Below, one piece after another: positions 1-12,500 of a stretch of 64,000 bases of DNA (position 1 is the first letter of the stretch; each line of letters begins with the position of its first letter). This DNA comes from Liolophura sinensis (lineage: Eukaryota > Mollusca > Polyplacophora > Chitonida > Chitonidae). A program made the position numbers and the translations under genes. The notes under the pieces were generated by a model. It saw only the letters and a list, made by a program, of their open reading frames with translations, ran no database searches and was not told the origin of the DNA. The stretch covers positions 18,471,608 through 18,535,607 of the forward strand of contig NC_088299.1 of NCBI RefSeq assembly GCF_032854445.1, in the 5' to 3' direction.

Positions 1-875
1 CCGAGTACCTCCTTAATTCCATTATAACATTTGATTTGGTGAAAAACACACACAAGTTCCTCACCCTGAACAAGGTACGTCTTAAATTTGATCATAACAA
101 TGGATTTGGTGAAAAGCACACACAAGTTGGTCACCCTGAACCAAGTACCTCCTTAATTCGATCATAACATTTGATTGGGTGAAGAACACACACAAGCTGT
201 TCACCCTGAACCAGTACCTCCTTTATTCGATCATAACATTTGACTTGGTGAAAAACACACAAAAGTTGGTCACCCTGAACCAAGTACCTCCTTTATTCGA
301 TCATAACATTTGATTTGGTGAAAAACACACACAAGTTCCCCACCCTGAACCAAGTACCTCCTTTATTCGATCATAACATTTGATTGGTGAAAGCACACAC
401 AAGTTGCTCACCCTGAACCGAGTACCTCCTTAATTCGATCATAACATTTGATTTGGTGAAAAACACACACAAGCTGTTCACCCTGAACCAGTACCTCCTT
501 AATTCGATCATATCATTTGATTTGTTGAAAAACACACACAAGTTCCTCACCCTGAACTAGTACCTCCTTACTTCGATCATAACATTTGATTTGGTGAAAA
601 ACACACACAAGTTCCTCACCCTGAACAAGGTACGTCTTAAATTTGATCATCACATTTGATTTGGTGAAAAACACACACAAGTTCCTCACCCTGAACCAAG
701 TACGCCCTTAATTCGATCATAACATTTGATTTGGTGAAAAAACACACACAAGCTGTTCACCCTGAACCAAGTACCTCCTTAATTCGATCATAACATTTGA
801 TTTGGTGAAAAACACACACAAGCTGTTCACCCTGAAACAAGTACCTCCTTACTTCGATCATAACATTTGATTTAG
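1..875. repeat. ~70-bp tandem satellite, cut by the window edge
   Basis: A unit of 68-71 bp recurs; the anchor GTAC(C/G)TC-like motif after CCCTGAAC appears at 5, 75, 145, 213, 284, 354, 422, 491, 560, 631, 700, 771 and 841, giving twelve full units and a partial last one. Each unit carries a TTGGTGAAAAACACACACAA block. Three variants of the next word (GTTCC, GTTGG, GCTGT) define subtypes that are interspersed, which suggests past unequal exchange. The left boundary is outside the window, so total array length is unknown. No coding potential is apparent. Confidence 0.95.
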
Positions 876-2559
876 TCAAAACTATTTGTCCACCCAGAAT
901 GTCTGGACAAACATAAGCACTACGATCGTTTTGATATTTATCCGACCAACAGACTTTAGACGGCTACAGAAGTTTTGTGAAATGGGCCCCTTGTCTACTT
1001 TTTGTGCAGTATCAGCGGTAGGTACAGTTTGGTCAAGCCCAAAATCACCGGGGGGTTTAGGATTTACGTGTGAAATGTTTGTAAAGGTTTACAACTTTGA
1101 AACAAGAACAATAAATCAATGAATCATCCGATAAGTTCAGCAAGACATGTCACTAATGCTACTCATTAGGAGTTATTTCCCTTTGACCATTGATGTGACG
1201 ATTTTCACAAGGCCACGTTAAAATACATGTACATACCAGTAGGCCTACATATATGGTGCAGTTAAATACCGTGGAGGCACTTGTATTGCTGATGTCTTAG
1301 ATACTGACTTACATAGAATAGTGATCGGTTAACATGTGTATCTGCTGGGTTCAAAGCGCGAAGAATGTAAAACTGGTGGAGATTATTCCCCAAAATGTTT
1401 ACACAGAACGATATTAGCAAGGATTATGACTAAGTTCGTATCTCACATGGCGAAGGGTGACGAACATGCTCGCTAACATTTTTGGCTGTAGCAAATTAAA
1501 ACGGGTATACCTATAAATTCCTCACATTCCCGCTTTAACGCGGGATGAATTGACAGCGCGTTGGTATGTGGGGTGGCATAGTGTATTGGGTGGGGGCTCA
1601 CCTATGGTCAAATCATCTATACCACTTTATGTAATAAACAAACAAACATTATAAGGACTGAGGGATAGGGAAGCCTTAACTGTGACCCGGCTGCGCGTGT
1701 TGCACACAACAAATGGCGCTGGAAGCGTGGGAGGAGAGAAGAGCTAGCCCGCTAACAATGTTTGTGTTAAGCGCGTGTTTGCGTAACAGATGACAGCTTA
1801 GGAGGCGGTATGAAGTAACGAAGCTGCTGTTTTACTAACTGCTCTGACGCTGTGGTGGGCAAACATGCTTCACTAAGTGAATACTGAAGCGATTTGTTTC
1901 CACTGACTCGTGCTGCACTTCCACTCCACAATAACCCACTTTATCCTGAACTCCTCTAACCTGATGCGCACACAACTGTCGCCTAGACATCTGAAGGAAG
2001 GGTACAGCGACACAGTCCCAGCCTTACGGCTAGACACAGCTACTGTATACGTGATCAAAAAAAAATGTCAAGGTGTAGTGTTCTCTAACAACACCTTATC
2101 GACCATATCAGAGTTTAGTAATTGCTCTGTACTCATGATCTAACAAAGGTGCTGAGTCGATCTGTTTAACGGTGTCGATCTGTTTAACTGATAAATATTT
2201 TTCTAACCATTCACAGATGTTCTGGTTAAAACCATTTACTGTGTCCTGGAGTAAACACTTTCTGGCAACTTTATGGCTACCATGCTGCGTTAATCCATAA
2301 ACATTCATTCAATCATTCACTCTAACCACGCCCAGTACAGACTGTGCTTCACGCAAACAATCACTCAACCACGCCAACAATTATCTGTCAACATCTGCAT
2401 CAGCAAACTTTTTTACAAGTATTATCACTATCAGATTAAATAGATTGACGACTTATGCTTGATCCAATAGATCCACTAGTTCCCTAGACGTCGCGCCGGC
2501 TCATCCACCTAACGCGTTTTTTCCCACGATAACGAATTCGTTCCTGACTAAGGCGGTAA
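876..2559. other. no recognisable gene
   Basis: Unique-looking AT-rich sequence after the satellite. Only short open frames of under 80 codons occur and none resembles a known domain. A small hairpin (CCCGC/GCGGG stem, 6-nt loop) lies near 1530-1545. The part around 1680-1830 is somewhat richer in CpG. Confidence 0.6.
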
Positions 2560-2755
2560 CAGGTTCAATTCCATGCATTTCTTGCTGGCTCGGCTGTGGC
2601 TTTGAGTCAGGAGGGTTATGTAGAGGTTGAGGTTTACTTCATGACTCGGGGTTCCTAAACCCGTAAACCTAACTATCATTGCATATAAGAATGGATTTTT
2701 GAGTACGACGCCACTCAAGTAAATTAATAAATAAGTTAAGTCGAAGAACACTGAT
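2560..2755 (+). mobile_element. SINE-like element, degraded
   Basis: A B-box-like GGTTCAATTCC is followed by a body with CTTGCTGGCTCGGCTGTGGC and ends in TTTTGAGTACGACGCC followed by an A/T-rich tail AATTAATAAATAAG. The order (tRNA-type B box, body, GAGTACG-type 3' end, (TAAA)-rich tail) matches the other elements in this window whose tails read GAGTACGGCGTAAAAC. The head lacks a clear A box, so it is truncated or decayed. Family assignment is inference. Confidence 0.5.
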
Positions 2756-3246
2756 TCCATTGCTTCAAAGATTGTACCGAATGGTGTAACTGTGCTTCAA
2801 TTGCAAAGAATCAACGATTGGATGAACTAATGAATGTAGGAATGAGCAAGGCTTTACCTCACCTCTGCGATATTGGCAGCCACATATTTAACAGAGGTCC
2901 ATTCAACATAACCACACTATTTCAGTTGCTGGGGATACTGGATAAGTGTCGTATAACGGATTATAGTTTTCCAAATAGTGCAGTACATAACGATTACAAT
3001 CTACCTTATTGCTTGTCAGCTGTATCTGTTTTGTTATCTTCAGTCCTCTTTCTAAAACTATCATCGCACCACCTGAAACCAAAACAGCTCTCTATGATAG
3101 ATGGCATTTAAATAAAATGTACAGAAACTGCAGAGTATAGCTTTTAAAAACTGCTGATATCAGTATACTTCAGATGTTAGGCCTGGTACGAACAATACAC
3201 TCTGTAAAGGGGAAATAACTCTTTTGTAATAATGGGGGTTTTTTTT

Positions 3247-3262
3247 GGGGGGGGGGGGGGGG
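3247..3262 (+). repeat. G homopolymer (16 G) after a T run
   Basis: A T8 run is followed by about sixteen consecutive G. Such runs are prone to length error in sequencing and assembly, and can form intermolecular G-quadruplexes. The short open frame through it is an artefact. Confidence 0.9.
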
Positions 3263-3513
3263 TTCACCACCAATTCTTCACCAGAGCAGAGCCTGAAGAA
3301 ATTGACACACACCAGAATACCTACATCTATTACTACTACTGCTACTACCTTACTGCTACTTTTACAATAGAACATGTCAACAGAAGCCACGATCCTCAGT
3401 ACGGGCGTGTAATTTGCAACGTTTTAAGCATTTACATGAATAGTTAGAATAAAACTCAAACTGGGGCCAAATTGTCAAAAGGTCGTATTTTACCGGTTAT
3501 TTGGGACCATTTG

Positions 3514-3905
3514 CCAGCTATCACAATGTCGTTGCTGATATGGTCTTACTCTCAGTGCTGTACGTTTTTAGTTATACTGTATTCCCGTATTAACCGGGAT
3601 TCTGCTGCTGGACGAAGCATCACCGAGGCCTGGTCCCTGCTGCTGGACGAAGTATCATCGAGACCTGGTCCCTTTGCGTTGTTTTAATGTGATTGTATTT
3701 TAAACAAACATGCATTTCGAGTAATTCTAGACCAGTGATGTCTAATTTATTGTAATTAACATCATTGCATATTTTTTCGATCTCATTCTGCTTAAGCCAT
3801 CGTTCTAGAGCGTGTGTAAATTACTACTATTTAAGCATTTATCAGCCATCACACTGTCGTCGCTGCTCTGGTTTTACTCTCTGTGCTGTACGTCTTTAAC
3901 TATAT
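3514..3905 (+). repeat. diverged direct duplication (~62 bp copies ~329 bp apart)
   Basis: The segment from 3514 to about 3576 recurs at 3843 to about 3905. Shared words include ATCACA.TGTCGT.GCTG, GGT.TTACTCTC.GTGCTGTACG and TTTA.(T/C)TAT. The copies differ at roughly one base in five, so the duplication is old, or both are fragments of a dispersed repeat. Confidence 0.6.
3604..3673 (+). repeat. 35-bp tandem duplication (2 copies)
   Basis: GCTGCTGGACGAAG starts at 3604 and again at 3639, and both copies end in CCTGGTCCCT with a few substitutions between them. Confidence 0.85.
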
Positions 3906-5924
3906 TTACCCAGACACGCGACACACGGTGTCAACTCATTTATGTGTGGAAGTCGGTTTATCTTCGACTCGTGGTAGTATTGCCCTACGATGACATCGCT
4001 TCGTATCATTGCCATCATTTTATCGCTTCATATCATCGTTCCATTCCTTCGTACCATCGTCGATTCGTTTCGTACGACTGTCGGGGTGACGTTATGGTGG
4101 AACTATGATACGACGATGGCCTTATGCGGCTTCTGTACAAGCCTCAAATAACAAATCGACCTCAGCTAAGATCAGCGAACCTTTTGCTCGTTGACTGACA
4201 CCAAACCTCTGTGCAAAGCTTTTGTTTGCTATCTTGTTACAATCTCACGCCAGAAAAAAATCAAACATTTTAACATCATAATTTTCAAGTTATCGATGTT
4301 TTTTCTCGGGGAGAAGAGAGATTATTGTTTGACTAAAAGTTAAGTTATTGAATATGTATCAGATATCTACAATGCAATTCCGTTAAACTTATGTGATCAT
4401 AAACACTCCATAACAAATGTTACCGTGACAATCCAGTACCCATGGGAACACGTGAGGAACTGTATTAGGTACACGTGCAGCCAAGTTGGCGAGAGACGCC
4501 TGTCGGAGAATAAAGCAGCCTATCAGCACCAGTTGTACTTGTCATCAGCCGTATTGTAGTGTGTGACGGTGTCACGAGACTGTAACACCATCTGCTGGGA
4601 ACATGAATGAAATCAAACACGGCTAGTGGAAAAAATGTTTGGACTTTAAAACAGTCATATGGTTTTCAAAAATCTATGTCCAGAAATACAGTTCAAATTT
4701 TCTCTCAAATAAAAGTTTAAAGTAAAACATTATTCCCAAGGTCATCTACTTATACTGAACATGGATGGATGGCAAAAATTGACAGTTACAGTTTACAATT
4801 AAAGCAACTTTTAATTTTATTTGGCCATAGTTGTTTACCGCACTGGCTAATGTGCATTGCCTTCGCACTGAACAGATACCTAATGGCTGTTTGCACACGC
4901 TTTAGTTTTTTTTCTTCCGCAAGGTTTATTTCATTATGCATTTAAGGTAACAGCATGGGGATGTAGAGGTTTGAATGGACAGGAATAAAAAATAATCTGT
5001 GTACATTTTACGGTTTAAAAGTGGCCTTTTCTGATTATACCTATCCAACATACAACTCAATAACCGAATAACACATCAAAGAGATCATACTTAAATAATG
5101 AAGACATGAACGACATTTATTTGGCTGCTCTAATAGATTCAATTGCCCAAGCATAAAACTGTAACTCAGAGTATGTTTTCGTTTCATATTAATATTAATA
5201 CCTTTGTAGAAATTATCAATGGATCGGAAGGCCACTCCGCATATGAGATGGAACGGTCAGGGTTCGCACAAACCGAGCCTCACAACCCACGATCCTCAGG
5301 GTTGCACCAGTACACCTGACCTCTCTCCCTCTCGTCTGCTCTGTGTGACAGTGTCATCTGCTATCTGTACATCATCGGGGGGAACCATCATCTTGCTGGG
5401 ATCACAGTCTTTCACCTCTCGGTTGAACTCTTGTAACACGTAAGACCTTCCCAAAACAGAACAGATTCCTAATTGTGAGCTGGTTTACATGACTGGTTTA
5501 TGTCGCCGTTTTTGGGGACGCCTCGTGTTGGAAAGGGCAAACGTTTTGAACTTTGATTTTACATATGTTTTAACACAGGCGTAGATACACACATATCTAC
5601 TGCCTGGGTCTTAATGAACTTAGACAAACTCAGAAATCTGTATTCAGGAATAAGTACTTCGCACAATGCTAACGTGGATAACGTATTTTGTTTGTTTGTT
5701 TGTCATTTTAGCCAAATACAACACAAACATCTCCCAGACTGACAATCATAGAAAATTCCAGACACATCCATTTTGTTCAGAAGAATTGACAATGGTGTTT
5801 AACAAAGCATGCACAATTATTGGTTAGAGGACACGTGCAATAAGCCGTTTACTTACCTAGATGCATGAATCAGGCTGCTTTTTCTTCTCTCGTTCTAACT
5901 TTTAATAATTGTTGACTGACTGAC

Positions 5925-6020
5925 TAATTAATTGAATTATGTTTAACGTTGTGTTCAATTTTCCTTCACGTATATATGACAGCAGGTCAGATTTACCTGC
6001 GGAGGAAACGGGAGTGCCAG
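5925..6020 (-). mobile_element. SINE 3' part, minus orientation
   Basis: Read on the plus strand this is the reverse of a SINE tail: TGTTTAACGTTGTGTTCAA, then TTCACGTATATATGACAGCA, then GGAGGAAACGGGAGTGCC and AAACCATCGACC. The order parallels the minus-oriented SINE at 45583-45808 (GGTGTTTTACCCCGTATTCA ... GGGAAACCCACGGCC). It runs directly into the 133-bp array, whose unit appears to include its last part. Confidence 0.55.
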
Positions 6021-6545
6021 GGGTAAACCATCGACCTTGGCCTTGTATCTGGATGGCAAACCCTCTGGCTAATAGCCCCACTGACTGTGCGTACAATGAA
6101 ACCTCTCCACCAATGAAATACTAGAGAGTTTTAACTTAAACGTTAAAACGGGGTAGCAGGCGTAAGACCTTCACCTGGTAACTGGATGGCAACCCCTGTG
6201 GCTTATAGCCCCACTGACTGTACGCACAATGAAACCTCTCCACCAATGAAATACTAGAGAGTTTTAACTAAAACGTTAAAACGGAGTACCACGCTTAAGA
6301 CCTTCACCTGGTACCTGGATGGCAACCCCTGTGTCTTATAGCCCCACTGACTGTACGTACAATGAAACCTCTCCACCAATGAAATACTAGAGAGTTTTAA
6401 CTTAAACGTTAAAACGGAGTACCAGGAGTAAGACCTTCACCGGGTACCTGTATGGCAGGTTAGCCCCATCTGGATAGCCCGACTGACTGTACGTTTAATA
6501 AAACCCCTCCACTAATGAAATATACACAGCTAAAGCTTTAACGCC
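6006..6545. repeat. ~133-bp tandem array, about 4 copies
   Basis: The anchor (A)AACGG...GTA...C recurs at about 6006, 6144, 6277 and 6410, giving periods of 138, 133 and 133 bp. Each unit has a GGATGGCAA word, GCCCCACTGACTGT, GAAACCTCTCCACCAATGAA, and the hairpin pair GTTTTAAC / GTTAAAAC separated by six bases. The fourth copy is more diverged. Copy 1 starts inside the SINE fragment, so the unit probably originated by tandem duplication of SINE plus flank. Confidence 0.85.
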
Positions 6546-9165
6546 AAACAGTCAAAAAGAGAGGTCCCTAAAATTAAAATGTAAGTTTAGTTTGTTGTTG
6601 TTTCTGGCATTGCCATCTGCGTTGACACTTTAATCTCCCTTATAAACCACCGATACCAATTAAAAGTCAAAGGTACGAAATATTCCCTTGGGAGTAAAGG
6701 CCAGTTCGGTAACGGTTGTTATCCCCTCTTGTTTAGACCTTTTTCCTAATGGCATCAAAAACCAAACACTGCCTCTCGTATGGGTCTTATGTTCTTCGCC
6801 ACGAGATGTTGCCGTAGTGGCAATAAGCAATAATTATTCATTCATTCGGAACTCTCGCATTGAAAATGAGTTTAGGAATTGGTCTATTTTTACATTTTGT
6901 TCACGGAAATAAATGCAGCTAAATGTCTTATAAAATGTGCTTTATGAGCCATATTGAAACTATATGCCAATGATGTCACGACGACCTTTGTCAGATCACA
7001 AGTCAGATTTACTTAGGTCTTTCACAGGCCCACGTGATATACATGAGTTTAACGTTTACAGTTTTTCAGACCTTAAACATAAAATGCTTGACCTCTCCAA
7101 GTGATATGTCAGAAAATTAGATTTTTGAGATTGACAGATATATAAATTGGAGAGATTTAGAGCCTATGTAATATATTTCGAGTTTTATCTAATTCACTAT
7201 AGCTAAGAAAGTGTTATACTGGCGTGGCTGTCAAACATGAACAGACTGTGCCTCATCAACTTTATACTGATTATTTATTAATATTGACCAAACAGCTCGT
7301 TGTGTAAATATGTCTTCGGGCAATAAATTGTTAAATCTTTATCCGATGCTTAATTATGTCAAATTACTATACTAATGGGCAAAGAGTGTTATAGATTGTA
7401 CCAGGAATTAGTTTAATATTCACTAAACCTACCAACTGTTTTGTATTGTAATACAACTGGTAGATACATTCAAGTCTTGGTTGACGTTAAATACATTTTT
7501 ATAACCATTTCCTGATTATTACGTAAGCCAGATTTTAGTGTGCTTAGGACGGAAACGGACTTTCTATGGGGCATTTAACATCAATGATTCTGCGTCAGTT
7601 GCACGTTTTGTCAGCCATTATCAGTGATACGTCTACTCCGAATACTTCAAATGTCTCTCTGTTCAATGTTCGTTGGCTGACACGGGCTTGTCTGTGATCA
7701 AACATGGCCGGCGATGATACAGTCATTACGTAACGGCGGTTGACCTCTTTAACTCCGGAAATGTCTGTTTCTCGTAGATTCTCGTGCAGGTGTTCGCGAT
7801 GGACGAGGCTGTTCACGGGGTTATCTGTGCCTGCCCATCGTCACACACGCAGCACACTAACATTACTGTCTTTTTGTCTCAGTAGGAATGGAATGGTCAT
7901 ATTAAGACACAAAAATGTATTAAATGTACATGTCAACTCCGCACATCTTTTAAAATGGATGTACAGCTTTATACATAGCTATGTTGTTAAAGAATTAGGG
8001 CTAGATGCACCAAGTCGTGAGTTCGAACCTCACTCGAACTAGTATGGTCACTAGTACCGAGATTTTTTAACGATGCCTGCAGTTTTTACCTCACTACAGT
8101 TATAGATCACTGACGATGATATTGTCGTCTCCCAAACCAACATGAACAACAAAGTATTGTACAACTGACAAGAAGTAGTAAGTACTTAATTTCCCTCTTT
8201 TCTGGCATTCTGCCAACGGTAGAATTGCAACTAATATCAGCTCTCAGTGATGAATGCTTCATATCGTCAACCAATGAGAACGACTCTTCGAATCCAGATC
8301 AGGCTGGCTGTACGTTACACGAGCGCATTGATTTCTATTAAAGGAGAAGAAAACATTAAAATGATGCCAAAATCAGATGAAAGAAAGTGAAAACTTATTT
8401 ACAAACATTTTCTTTAAACGTTTTTTTAGATATGTTCTTTTAGGATAAAATGGCATTTGAAAATAGTTTTGTGTGGTGGGTAATAGGGACCACCTCTTGG
8501 TACATAAGAGATGATGCATGTCTAATTAATTTATTTCAATGTATTAACAATTTGTTGTTAATATCCAAACACATGAATATAATCTAAATTATGATAATAT
8601 TTATGAGTATATTAAAAATATAAATACGATCAAAATCCAGACTGAACACATGTGTTAGCTAAAAGAACCACCATACAAATACTCACCATACAAAGTTATT
8701 GAAGTCCACATTTACAGCTAACTTTACGAACTCGTTCATCCGAACTTTATGTAATTTTTATTTTTTATAAATATAAATTCTGCCACCATCGTGTATAAAT
8801 TGGTTCATACATTACTGTCTTAGCTGCTAAAGTCTGTTTTTGCTGTTTTTTAATTTCATTCCTCTTGAGAAATTCTTGGGCAATAGACAATTGGAGTCAT
8901 TTTTATTATCTTAATTTTTTTAAGAATCCTATTAACAGCAAGGATATAATGCTCCATATATACCCGACTCCTTGTTTCAGAATTGTGGTCTAATAAATAA
9001 TACTATTTTGCTGGAGTCAATTCGGATATTGAAATAAAGTAAGTATACCTTCACAGGTATCGAAGCGGTCACGTATTATCGGCACTGAGTAAATATGTCC
9101 CAGGAAACAACCGGAAAGGTTCTGGAAACGAGGACCCTGGGCTAGGTGAATGAATACACGGTGCT
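6546..9165. other. no recognisable gene
   Basis: AT-rich, unique-looking DNA. A B-box-like word GAGTTCGAACCTC sits at about 8020-8032 and is followed by CACTCGAACTAG, but there is no matching acceptor stem or convincing A box, so it is at most a decayed tRNA-derived fragment. No domain was recognised in any open frame. Confidence 0.6.
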
Positions 9166-9516
9166 GTGGGATTTGACGTAGCCCCTTTTCTAATGCCAGA
9201 TGTTACATTGTTACGGTTTACAAACGGACGGATACGTTACAGGCGTTACATCCCGCTTGATCTACGTCCCGAGTCGGATCTTACTGACTGGATGGGGCCA
9301 GCCGTTGCCTTGCTGGAAATACCAACCATCCGTATCCCCCATACCAAGGGCCCCATCATCGGCTGTGGCAGACTTCATTTGGCAGAAACGCGATCTAACA
9401 GTGACATACAAGACACTGTTCCCCGCGGGGCTGGGTCGTCTCGGGAACTGTTCTCGCTGAATTGGCCTATCGCAGGATCTTATCACGATACCCTTCTAGA
9501 TCTGTTCATTCCGTAA
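9166..9516. other. GC-rich patch with overlapping open frames; function unknown
   Basis: This patch is clearly richer in G+C and CpG than its surroundings. It is open in two plus-strand frames and partly on the minus strand, as expected where stop codons are rare because of composition. The longest frame (116 codons) has no recognised domain. It could be an unmethylated CpG-rich regulatory patch or part of an unrecognised exon; I cannot separate these. Confidence 0.3.
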
Positions 9517-12500
9517 AGACTTCCACTCACTTCCCTCCTGTCCACGGCTCCGAACTATGCCCGGAACTCCTTGTCTCCCTTTGTGCCAAATCTTCATCTG
9601 ACTTAGTTACTCGCGAGCGAAAATACTAGAAAACGGCTGCTGTGCGCTTTTTACACGTGGCAAGATTGTGTAGTTGGCGCGCGTTTTGCCGCTCAGTTGG
9701 TTCCTGCTCAGCCAAACTTAGCGTTTAAATGGAAATTCACACTGACAGGTTCATTCGACCACGCTTGTTCTAGATGATGGCAAAAAACGTTTCAACTTTA
9801 GATCTTTCTTTTTATTTTGTTGTCACCTCGCAGATGTTAACATCGTGTTTTCTTTTATCCCGGCGCTCATCTCTTGCGAGGGAATGTGTTAGTTTTCACA
9901 CATGACTTCCCTGGAACGCCCCATTGCCGTGAAGTGGACTACCAGAACTACTAACATCACACACTCTTTGGACATCTGTGTAAAGACGATAGAGACTGAA
10001 TATGTGATGGTTCTTTGCTTAAAATATCACATCTGTATCCATGGAATTGATCTAGCAGACTTATAATGGCTCATACTGTAAACATAGAAATAAAGGTTAT
10101 TTGTGTAAGCATGCAGTATTACCCTTGAATCTTTCCTTCCTTCACATCTATCAGTTTAAAAATGTTTTTGATTGAGCTGTACGAAAACTGATCGAACACA
10201 AATGCTTTCTTTTTTGAGGAAGGGAAATCGGCTTCTGATATGATGCACATTTTGTAAAACTTACAAGCGTATCCTTACCTGACAAATGAATACTGAAGAC
10301 GACTTGTCTTAAAGCAAACACAAACACATCGTTGTGATACAGCCCGTTTACATCATCTCAGAAGATAACCATTTGTTTTAATTTACCGCATTTTATAATA
10401 TCAGACAACATGAAAAGGCGGGGAACTACTTCTTAATTTTTATTCTCGAGAAATACAGAAATTGGCTGCATGCTAATATTATTATTCTCAGAGATGTCTC
10501 AGGAAAATCAAGATTTTATGAAACTGGTGATATTTTCTTATGTTTCATACTTTCCTAATCAAATATTATAATGAAAAAGGCATTTAGTGTCACATACACA
10601 AAGCATGTTTCTACAGGGAACAAATATTGCACGATATTATATCAAAACATTTATCGGCTTTCCAGTTGTTGATGAATCATGGTAGACGGTATAAATACAA
10701 CTTGTTAGGTGTTTTATACGAGACAGCCTGAGAGGCCATGAGAAAACTCCTGGACTCCAACGCTCCACTTTATGTACAGATATTTTAGTGGTGCTGTTTT
10801 CTCTGGAATCGTAACCCAATCCGTCAGGAGTTTGGGAATATCGGCAAAAACACAGTGACATCTCCCCGGGAGCCGCACCACCGCTGACACAGAGACTCTG
10901 CTCGCCCCTCTCTTCTCTCCCTTGGGGCCCCGAGCCCACCGAGGCCAGCCTGTCTAGTGCCCCCTCTGGAATGCGCTTTTCTTTCTTCTCTGCAGCCGTT
11001 TTCCATACGCTTCCTACCTGGTCGAACGCGTCAGTACGGTGCCGATATAATTGGCGAACCATTATTTCATTTATTGTAGCACCATGTTGTTTCTTCCTAC
11101 TGGGAGATCCCAGTTCTGAGGAAAGCAATATCCCAGTAGATAAAGCTCACACCGTTGTTGAACAGATATAGACGGGCCAGGATAAGAACAAAAGGACATA
11201 TTTTTATGCGCCTTAAGATCGGCTGAAGCTGCTTATTAAAACTTTGCACAAAACTGTGCAACAGTTGTCAAATCAAAGGCTTCGCTAGATACTTGTATCT
11301 GGATTACTCACAAAATACCGGCGTATAAGGAACGATTCCAGGCAATCGTCGGCCATCTATCCACCGCGAGTATGCGTTGGTTTAGGTCATATACTCCCCA
11401 AGTACTTACTTGACTATACATGTGTATATGAGGAATTTCAAAGACTTTGTCCTGTGAAGAATAAGAGTCCTCGAGCGCCCTCCAATCACGGCTCAGCATT
11501 CTCAGTATACTTTATCGCCTATGACAAAATGGACGACAAGAGCATAAAACACCGACCATCACCACACTTGCGTACATATTTTAATACATTACAGAATGTA
11601 TGGTACAGTATACACCTTTGTATTTTTTATTCGCGATTCGCGAACAGTGAATATGGCGTAAAGTAACGATCAAGTAAATATTCACGCACAGATATGTAAA
11701 TTAAGACGAGTATGAATGGTCCAGGTTTTATTATTTATTAAGTATAAAAGATCACCACGCAGCCTTATGAATCAGATTACCGACTGATGCACATTATATA
11801 ATGTACACCATGGTCTATCTAGGTAATTCATAAACACATATACACATAGCAATGCATACCGAAAAACATTACCCTCATTTACCGCAAGACTATACATACG
11901 GCTGTAACTTTTAGTGAAATCCTGAGGGTAAGGGATCAATTCTATATTTTATTTCCTAAGACAATAAAATAAGCCACTTGCCGATCTAAACTAGTGATCG
12001 AAAGAGGAATACAGAAACCGAATCTACCTGGCATTCAAGCTATTCACAACTATGCGTCGTGATGTGAAAAAGAAATTATACTTGTAAAATTTGATCATTT
12101 TGTTTTCCAGTATCCATCATTTGCCCATACAAAATTAAATTATTGTTTTCACTTATAATTGGCAAATAATTAACATTCATTCTCCAAGAAAAGGACTGTG
12201 TGTTTTAGAAAACAGTTCATGTTATTCAGCACAAAGTATACGCCCATCGTAGGAAAACATGTTCACATTTCACTTGCATACATGTAATTTGCACGTCAGT
12301 ATAAACATCGTTGAAGCAAAACAATTCTGCAATTTTGCACAGAATATCCATATTTCAAATTCTTCTATTGCCACACTGACCGAAACTTGAAAACTCAGCA
12401 TCAAACTCTTAACTTTAAAGAAAATAATAATGTGAAACCGTTTAATAAATCCGTGAATATATGCGCTGTAGTCGACGTCTTGGACACACACGTTGTCAAT

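Larger units (their letters stand above)
2756..5929. other. no recognisable gene; small duplications only
   Basis: Holds a G homopolymer (3247-3262), a 35-bp tandem duplication, a diverged direct duplication (both listed separately), and a run of imperfect TTCGTATCATCG-like words around 3990-4080. No open frame here has a recognisable domain. Confidence 0.6.

Noticed and set aside
9166-9516. 116-codon protein gene
   Set aside because: Overlapping frames are open on both strands in a GC-rich patch; no domain recognised.
10637-11128. 163-codon minus-strand gene
   Set aside because: The longest part is a GC-rich low-complexity stretch (GREERGEQSL-like) with no recognised domain or splice context.
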